Origin: an uncultured Bacilli bacterium
GTDB taxonomy: Bacteria > Bacillota_I > Bacilli_A > RF39 > UBA660
Direction of reading: 5' to 3'
Assembly: GCA_934131005.1 (NCBI GenBank)
Contig: CAKOYV010000019.1
Location: 1 to 19,084 of the forward strand
DNA length: 19,084 nucleotides
The notes under the pieces are model-generated. The model did no database searches and was not told where the DNA came from. It saw nothing but the letters and a program-made list of their open reading frames with translations. A program made the translations under genes and the position numbers. Of this stretch, positions 15,486 through 19,084 are shown piece by piece. The first letter of the stretch is position 1; each line of letters opens with the position of its first letter.

Positions 15486-15812
15486 ATGTATCATGATAGG
15501 ATTACTTTAAGTGCTAAGGAAATTTATAATTATGATTTTAAAGTGGATGCTAGAGGATATAGTATGCAAGAGGTTGATAAACTTTTGGATATAATTATTA
15601 GAGATTATAGTGAATATAATAATATTACAAATGAGTTAGTTAATGAGAACAATAAATTGTTTCAAGAGAATGAGAAACTTAAGGCTGAGGTTAGGAATTT
15701 GCGTTCTAATTTGGAGGCGCTTAAGTATGGTGAGAAGGAAGTTACTAATGTTGATTTGTTGAGGAGAGTTAGTCAATTAGAAAAAATTATATTAGGTAAA
15801 GAAAATAATTAA
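15486..15812 (+). CDS. gpsB: Cell division/elongation coordinator GpsB
   Basis: 108 residues from ATG 15486 behind AGAGGTGA (15473-15480). The GTG at 15477 lies within that binding site and is rejected. The N-terminal DivIVA-like membrane-associated domain contains ITLSAKEI and RGYSMQEVDKLLDIIIRDY (23-41). Tyr25, Asp31 and Asp35 are in the positions I recall as the binding groove for penicillin-binding proteins in the Bacillus protein. A coiled coil follows (about 45-80), then a short C-terminal oligomerisation segment, VDLLRRVSQLEKIIL (89-103). GpsB shuttles wall synthesis enzymes between side wall and septum. Its neighbour rnpB is also its neighbour in Bacillus subtilis, which supports the assignment. 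Confidence 0.93.
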   Translation: MYHDRITLSAKEIYNYDFKVDARGYSMQEVDKLLDIIIRDYSEYNNITNELVNENNKLFQENEKLKAEVRNLRSNLEALKYGEKEVTNVDLLRRVSQLEKIILGKENN

Positions 15813-16163
15813 TCTGGGTAAACGCTGCATGCTGTTTGTATGTAGAGGAAAGTCCACGCTTACACTATCTGTGATGATAGTAGTGTTTGTGCTTAGGGAA
15901 TAAATAACCTAAGGGAGCGGAAGCTTACGGCGTTACGATATCCTAAGGAATTCTATGGATTAGTAATGTAAAGTGCCACAGTGACGATGCTTTATAGAAA
16001 TATAGAGAGTGAAACGAGGTAAACCCCACAAGTAAGAAACTCAAATTATGGTAGAGGAATCATGGCTTGGAGAAATAAGAATCTGAGAATGGATAGCTTA
16101 GGCTATAGATAAATGTTTACCGCCTGGTATCAGGTACAGAACGTGGCTTATAAGATTATTTAT
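15806..16163 (+). ncRNA. rnpB: RNase P RNA, class B
   Basis: Catalytic RNA of RNase P, which trims the 5' leader of tRNA precursors. Conserved core elements are all present in order: GAGGAAAGTCC (15845-15855), GTGCCACAGTGACG (from 15973), GAAACGAGGTAAACCCC (16011-16027), an AAACTCAAATTATGGTAGAGG-like stretch split near 16040, CCGCCTG (near 16120) and ACAGAACGTGGCTTA (16136-16150). The terminal helix P1 is formed by TAATCT (15810-15815) with AGATTA (16053+100, that is 16153-16158), extended by A-T pairs on both sides. Ends are given from that pairing and are uncertain by several bases. The overall wording matches the Bacillus-type (class B) RNA. The 5' end overlaps the gpsB stop codon, so the RNA is either cut from a gpsB transcript or started within gpsB. 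Confidence 0.95.
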
Positions 16164-16181
16164 TATTTTTAAGGAGATAAT

Positions 16182-16661
16182 ATGAAAGAAATAGGTTTAA
16201 AGTTGAAGTCAAAAAGAGAGGATAACGGAGTTAGTTTAGATGAGGCTGCTTCTGATCTCAAAATGCGAGTTAGTCAACTTGAGAGTATTGAAGAGGGAAG
16301 AGATGATGATTTTAAAGATGTTTTTTCTCTTAAATATTTTATAAGGGATTATGCTAAATATTTGGGATTAGATGGTGAGGCATTGCTTGAAGAGTTTAAT
16401 GAATATTTATTTGAGCAGACATCTAAAATCTCTTTAGAAGAAATAGAAGAGGCAAAAAAATTAAAAGAAGAAAAAGAGAAAGATATGAAAATTTTGTCTC
16501 CATATACAATGACTGCTCGTGATAAGAAAAGATTACATATTTTTATTGGAATCTTGATAGCTTTTGTTATTATTGGTGTAGTTATATATATTTTTATTAG
16601 AAATAATGATAGTAGTGATGATTTTGTTGATAGTAAGGTTAGTTATAAGATAGGAGAGTAA
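16182..16661 (+). CDS. rodZ: RodZ/YmfM-like membrane protein with N-terminal HTH
   Basis: 159 residues. The N-terminal helix-turn-helix of the RodZ type (1-75: LKSKREDNGVSLDEAA, LKMRVSQLESIEEGR, YFIRDYAKYLGL) in RodZ binds MreB rather than DNA. A charged helical linker (83-103, EEIEEAKKLKEEKEKD) and one membrane helix (about 119-139) follow, then only about 20 external residues. The usual RodZ external beta domain (DUF4115) is therefore missing or reduced; the short form is common in some Firmicutes. The binding site AAGGAG (16171-16176) lies directly after the RNase P RNA. Four bases separate it from pgsA, and rodZ(ymfM)-pgsA is a conserved Bacilli pair, which supports a role in cell shape and wall elongation. 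Confidence 0.85.
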   Translation: MKEIGLKLKSKREDNGVSLDEAASDLKMRVSQLESIEEGRDDDFKDVFSLKYFIRDYAKYLGLDGEALLEEFNEYLFEQTSKISLEEIEEAKKLKEEKEKDMKILSPYTMTARDKKRLHIFIGILIAFVIIGVVIYIFIRNNDSSDDFVDSKVSYKIGE

Positions 16662-16664
16662 GGT

Positions 16665-17258
16665 ATGAATTTAGCTAATAAAATTACATTGTCCAGGGTG
16701 GTTTTATCAATTGTAATAATGATATTGTTGTTGTTTCCTTTTGATCAGGTTGGAATTGATTTGCCTAGTTATTTGGTTCATGGAAATATTTTGGTTCAAC
16801 TTAAATATATAGTTGCTGGTGTTTTATTTATTATTGCATCTTTAACGGATTTTGTTGATGGTAGAGTTGCTAGAAAATATAATATGGTTACTGATTTTGG
16901 AAAAATGGTTGATGCTATTAGTGATAAGATGCTTACTAATTCTTTGTTAGTTATTTTAGCTTGTCAGGGAATGATAGCACCAGTTCTTGCTGTTATATTT
17001 ATTATGAGAGATACTATTGTGGATGCTATTAAGATGATTGTTGGTAATAAGGGGCATGCTGTTGCAGCAATTGGAGTTGCTAAATGGAAAACGGCAACAT
17101 TGATGATAGGTTTAGTATTTACATTATTTTATAATTTACCATTTGAACTTATTGGTATTAGAGTTAGTGATGTATTTCTTATTATTTCAGCTGTTTTATC
17201 AGTTGTTTCAGGATTTAAGTATTATATGTTAGCAAGACCTTATATAGAAGCTAAGTAA
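16665..17258 (+). CDS. pgsA: CDP-diacylglycerol-glycerol-3-phosphate 3-phosphatidyltransferase
   Basis: 197 residues, normal length. It makes phosphatidylglycerol phosphate, the committed step to phosphatidylglycerol and cardiolipin, in the cytoplasmic membrane. The CDP-alcohol phosphatidyltransferase signature is complete: D62, D65, G66, A69, R70, G79, D83 and D87 with the exact spacing DxxDGxxAR-x8-GxxxDxxxD. The opening NLANKITLSRVVLS and several hydrophobic helices are as expected. The gene follows rodZ by 3 bases with AGGAG inside the rodZ end. A stable terminator begins within its last codons, so the operon ends here. Confidence 0.97.
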   Translation: MNLANKITLSRVVLSIVIMILLLFPFDQVGIDLPSYLVHGNILVQLKYIVAGVLFIIASLTDFVDGRVARKYNMVTDFGKMVDAISDKMLTNSLLVILACQGMIAPVLAVIFIMRDTIVDAIKMIVGNKGHAVAAIGVAKWKTATLMIGLVFTLFYNLPFELIGIRVSDVFLIISAVLSVVSGFKYYMLARPYIEAK

Positions 17259-17276
17259 ATTTAGTTTCTTTTTTTT
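17247..17276 (+). terminator. Intrinsic terminator overlapping the pgsA end
   Basis: GAAGCTAA (17247-17254) pairs with TTAGTTTC (17261-17268), 8 pairs including one G-T, over a 6-base loop that holds the pgsA stop codon. Eight T follow at 17269-17276. It isolates the downstream phase-variable gene from pgsA transcription. Confidence 0.8.
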
Positions 17277-17285
17277 ATAAAAATA

Positions 17286-17314
17286 TTTTATTTTTTGATA
17301 AAATATGGTACTAT
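17286..17314 (+). promoter_or_regulatory. Likely promoter of the phase-variable surface gene
   Basis: TGGTACTAT at 17306-17314 is an extended -10, closely like the TGGTATTAT at 266-274 ahead of the pilus locus (both in an ATGGTA context). The -35 position (17286-17291, TTTTAT) is weak. An all-A/T inverted repeat, ATATTTTA (17283-17290) and TAAAATAT (17299-17306), spans the -35 and spacer and could be an operator, though such repeats arise easily in DNA this A/T-rich. Confidence 0.4.
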
Positions 17315-17349
17315 TATGGTAATAATTTATTAAAATAGAGGTGTTTAAT

Positions 17350-18995
17350 ATGTTAAATAATAAACTTAAGGTTAATTGGGGGGGGGGGTAAAAAATACTA
17401 ATAAATTTAATAAGATGTTTTTGATTTGTTTAATTTATATTGGAATATTTATAGTTGGTACAGGAGTTAGTTATGCTTATTATGCTTTAACTGATGTTGA
17501 TAATAGTATTGTTGGTTCGGCGGGGAAGGCTGATTTATCATTAGAAATTGTTAATCAGCATCCTTCTAATGATGATCAATTGGTACCTCAATTTGAGAAA
17601 GGATTAGCAACAGCTATTTCTAGTAAGTATAATTGTGTCGATGATAATAATAATACAGTTTGTCAGGTTTATTCAATTAAAGTTACTAATACGGGGACAG
17701 CTACTGTTAAAATAAATGGTGCTATAACTTTTGGTAACATAGATAAAATGCCTAATTTAAAATGGCGACTTATTCAGGATAAAAATACTTATGGTGATTG
17801 GCGAAATAGTCATTATGCTAGTTTGAATGATGTTAATTTTGATAGTAATTTGACATTAAAAAAAGGCGCAACTAAGACATATTATATGGTTATTTGGATT
17901 GAGGAAGTTGATAATAATCAATCAGATACTGGTAAATATAATGCAGTTATTAATTTTTCAACTTCTAATGGAACTGGTGTTACTTCTACTGTAGGAGAAT
18001 TTAATTATATGAAAAATATGGGGTGGGGTAATACTTCATATTTCAGAAGTGATGAATATAGAGAAAAAATAAAGAATGCATCAGTTGTTGATTATATAGA
18101 TACTAGTAGTTCTGTTATTTCATGGGATGTTTCTAATCTTGATGATAACAGTGTGGTAGCATGGCTTAATAATAGTAGTAGTGATGGTTATTATGATCTT
18201 TATATTGGAAGTAATGAGGATATTTATATAGATAATGCTATTCAATTTTTTAGTGAAATGAAAAATTTAGATAGTATAGATTTATCTAATCTTAATACAA
18301 TTATGACAACTAATATGGCTCAGATGTTTATACAAGCTGGATATAATAGTAGTAATTTTAAGATGAATTTGGGAAATAAATTTGATACAAGAAATGTTAA
18401 AATTATGCAGCAGTTATTTAAACAAGTTGGAGTAAATACTTCTAATTTTGTTTTGGATTTAGGTGATAAGTTTGATACGTCAAATGTAACTGATATGTCA
18501 AGTATGTTTTATTATGACAATACTTTGTCGTCACTTGATTTAGGAGAAAAATTTGATACATCCAATGTTACTACTATGGATTCTATGTTTGATTTGGTGG
18601 GATCTAATAGTACTAATTTTACTTTAAATTTAGGAGATAAGTTTGATACTACTAATGTTAGAGAGATGCCAAGAATGTTTGGTAATATTGGTAGGAGTAA
18701 TCCTAATTTTGTTTTGAATTTGGGAAGTAAATTTAGTATTTTGAATGCTACTAGAATAAATGGAATGTTTGGATTTACGCAGAGTGCTAATAAAAATATG
18801 ATATTAGATTTATCAAGTATGGATCTTAGTTCTTTTGATACTAGTGATGCGAATAATTGGTATAATGGATTTATTAATATTTTGCCTACGATGAGTGTAT
18901 ATGTTCATGATCAAGCAGATAAGGAATGGTTACTTAATAATGTAGATAATTTTTCAGGTATTAGTAGTGATAATGTAATAGTGAAAGTTGATTGA
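17350..18995 (+). CDS. Phase-variable BspA-like (DUF285) surface protein; frame OFF in this sequence
   Basis: ATG 17350 has GAGGTG (17339-17344) at proper spacing, but its frame stops at TAA 17389-17391 right after an 11-G run, giving a 13-codon peptide. The long frame (ending 18995) has only a TTG at 17376, weakly supported by AAGG. Twelve or nine G would fuse ATG 17350 to the long frame, giving about 548 or 547 residues. The protein would have a membrane helix or uncleaved signal (about 22-42 of the fused form), then GVSYAYYALTD, which recalls TasA/CalY-type N-termini, with a beta-sandwich domain including a possible disulfide pair. From about residue 297 there are about six leucine-rich units of about 30 residues with the pattern LDLGDKFDTSNVTDMSSMF (DUF285/BspA). 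BspA-like proteins mediate binding to host or neighbour cells. No LPxTG is present. Anchoring is probably by the N-terminal helix. Confidence 0.85.
17378..17388 (+). repeat. Homopolymeric G11 tract, putative phase-variation switch
   Basis: Eleven consecutive G, 10 codons into the gene that starts at ATG 17350, in DNA where runs of even four or five G are rare. Slipped-strand mispairing would change the run by single bases and move the downstream frame in or out. By codon count, 9 or 12 G is ON; 10 or 11 G is OFF. Confidence 0.85.
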
Positions 18996-19020
18996 TTTAG
19001 AAAAAATGCTCAGTTGCAAA

Positions 19021-19060
19021 AGTAAATTCCACTTTAAAGGAGTAAGTTCCACTTTGGAAC
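19021..19060. repeat. Short tandem repeats at right edge, possible insertion-sequence end
   Basis: AGTAAATTCCACTTT (19021-19035) and AGTAAGTTCCACTTT (19041-19055) are two copies with one mismatch at a 20-base period. The second overlaps a palindrome GTTCC-ACTTT-GGAAC (19046-19060). A TGTGCAC motif follows at 19067-19073. Spaced multiple repeats near a terminus are typical of transposase-binding ends (for example IS21-type). No transposase gene is within the window, so identity as an element end is inference. Confidence 0.45.
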
Positions 19061-19084
19061 GAAAAATGTGCACTTAATTGAAAA

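Noticed and set aside
17376..18995. TTG 17376 as the normal start of the BspA-like protein
   Set aside because: It would begin inside the G tract with only a weak AAGG upstream, while ATG 17350 has a good binding site. The frame mismatch is better explained by tract-length variation.
1..19084. Mycoplasma-type code (TGA as Trp)
   Set aside because: Tryptophans are coded by TGG throughout, and TGA ends the pseudopilin and TadZ-like genes at sensible places.
1..19084. CRISPR array, tRNA genes, riboswitches
   Set aside because: No regularly spaced repeats of CRISPR length, no tRNA-like cloverleaf with a GTTCGA-type arm, and no recognised riboswitch core were seen. The only structured RNA recognised is RNase P RNA.

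Overview
The window reads as a piece of an uncultured, very AT-rich, monoderm Firmicute (class Bacilli, in the general area of the gut RF39 and Erysipelotrichales-like lineages). This is inferred from extreme A/T codon bias, Shine-Dalgarno sites of the AGGAGGTGA type, a class B RNase P RNA next to gpsB, and a rodZ-pgsA pair. TGA is used as a stop and TGG as Trp, so the mycoplasma code does not apply. No species can be named. Every gene but one small one lies on the + strand.

Layout. Positions 1-302 hold the last codons of an incoming gene, a 46-residue membrane peptide on the - strand, and a pair of divergent promoters. Positions 303-9660 form a Tad-type (type IVc-like) pilus locus without outer-membrane parts. 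In order it holds two secreted or anchored cell-surface proteins, a TadE-like protein with an acidic tail, a CpaB/SAF-domain protein, the CpaF/TadA ATPase, TadB- and TadC-like membrane platforms, a 52-residue putative pilin with its own strong promoter and a near-perfect ribosome binding site, a second pseudopilin-like protein, and a CpaE/TadZ-like protein with a ruined P-loop. No prepilin peptidase is present in the window.

Positions 9805-11301 encode a large polytopic membrane protein, probably GT-C-like. A short apparently coding remnant follows, then a 120-residue two-helix protein resembling VirB2/T4SS-type pilins that has its own promoter and terminator. Positions 11954-17258 are housekeeping: polA-mutM, gpsB-rnpB and rodZ-pgsA, separated by clear promoters and terminators.

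The right end (17350-18995) is a surface protein with BspA-type (DUF285) leucine-rich repeats. Its proper start, ATG 17350 with a ribosome binding site, is separated from the long reading frame by an uninterrupted run of 11 G. In the sequence as given the gene is out of frame (OFF). A run of 12 or 9 G would join start and body. This looks like a slipped-strand phase-variation switch and is the most striking signal here. The last 75 bases carry short tandem repeats that resemble the end of an insertion sequence.

Taken together, the non-housekeeping half is a surface and adhesion module: an envelope-spanning pilus machine, candidate adhesins beside it, a possible glycosyltransferase, and a switchable repeat-rich surface protein.
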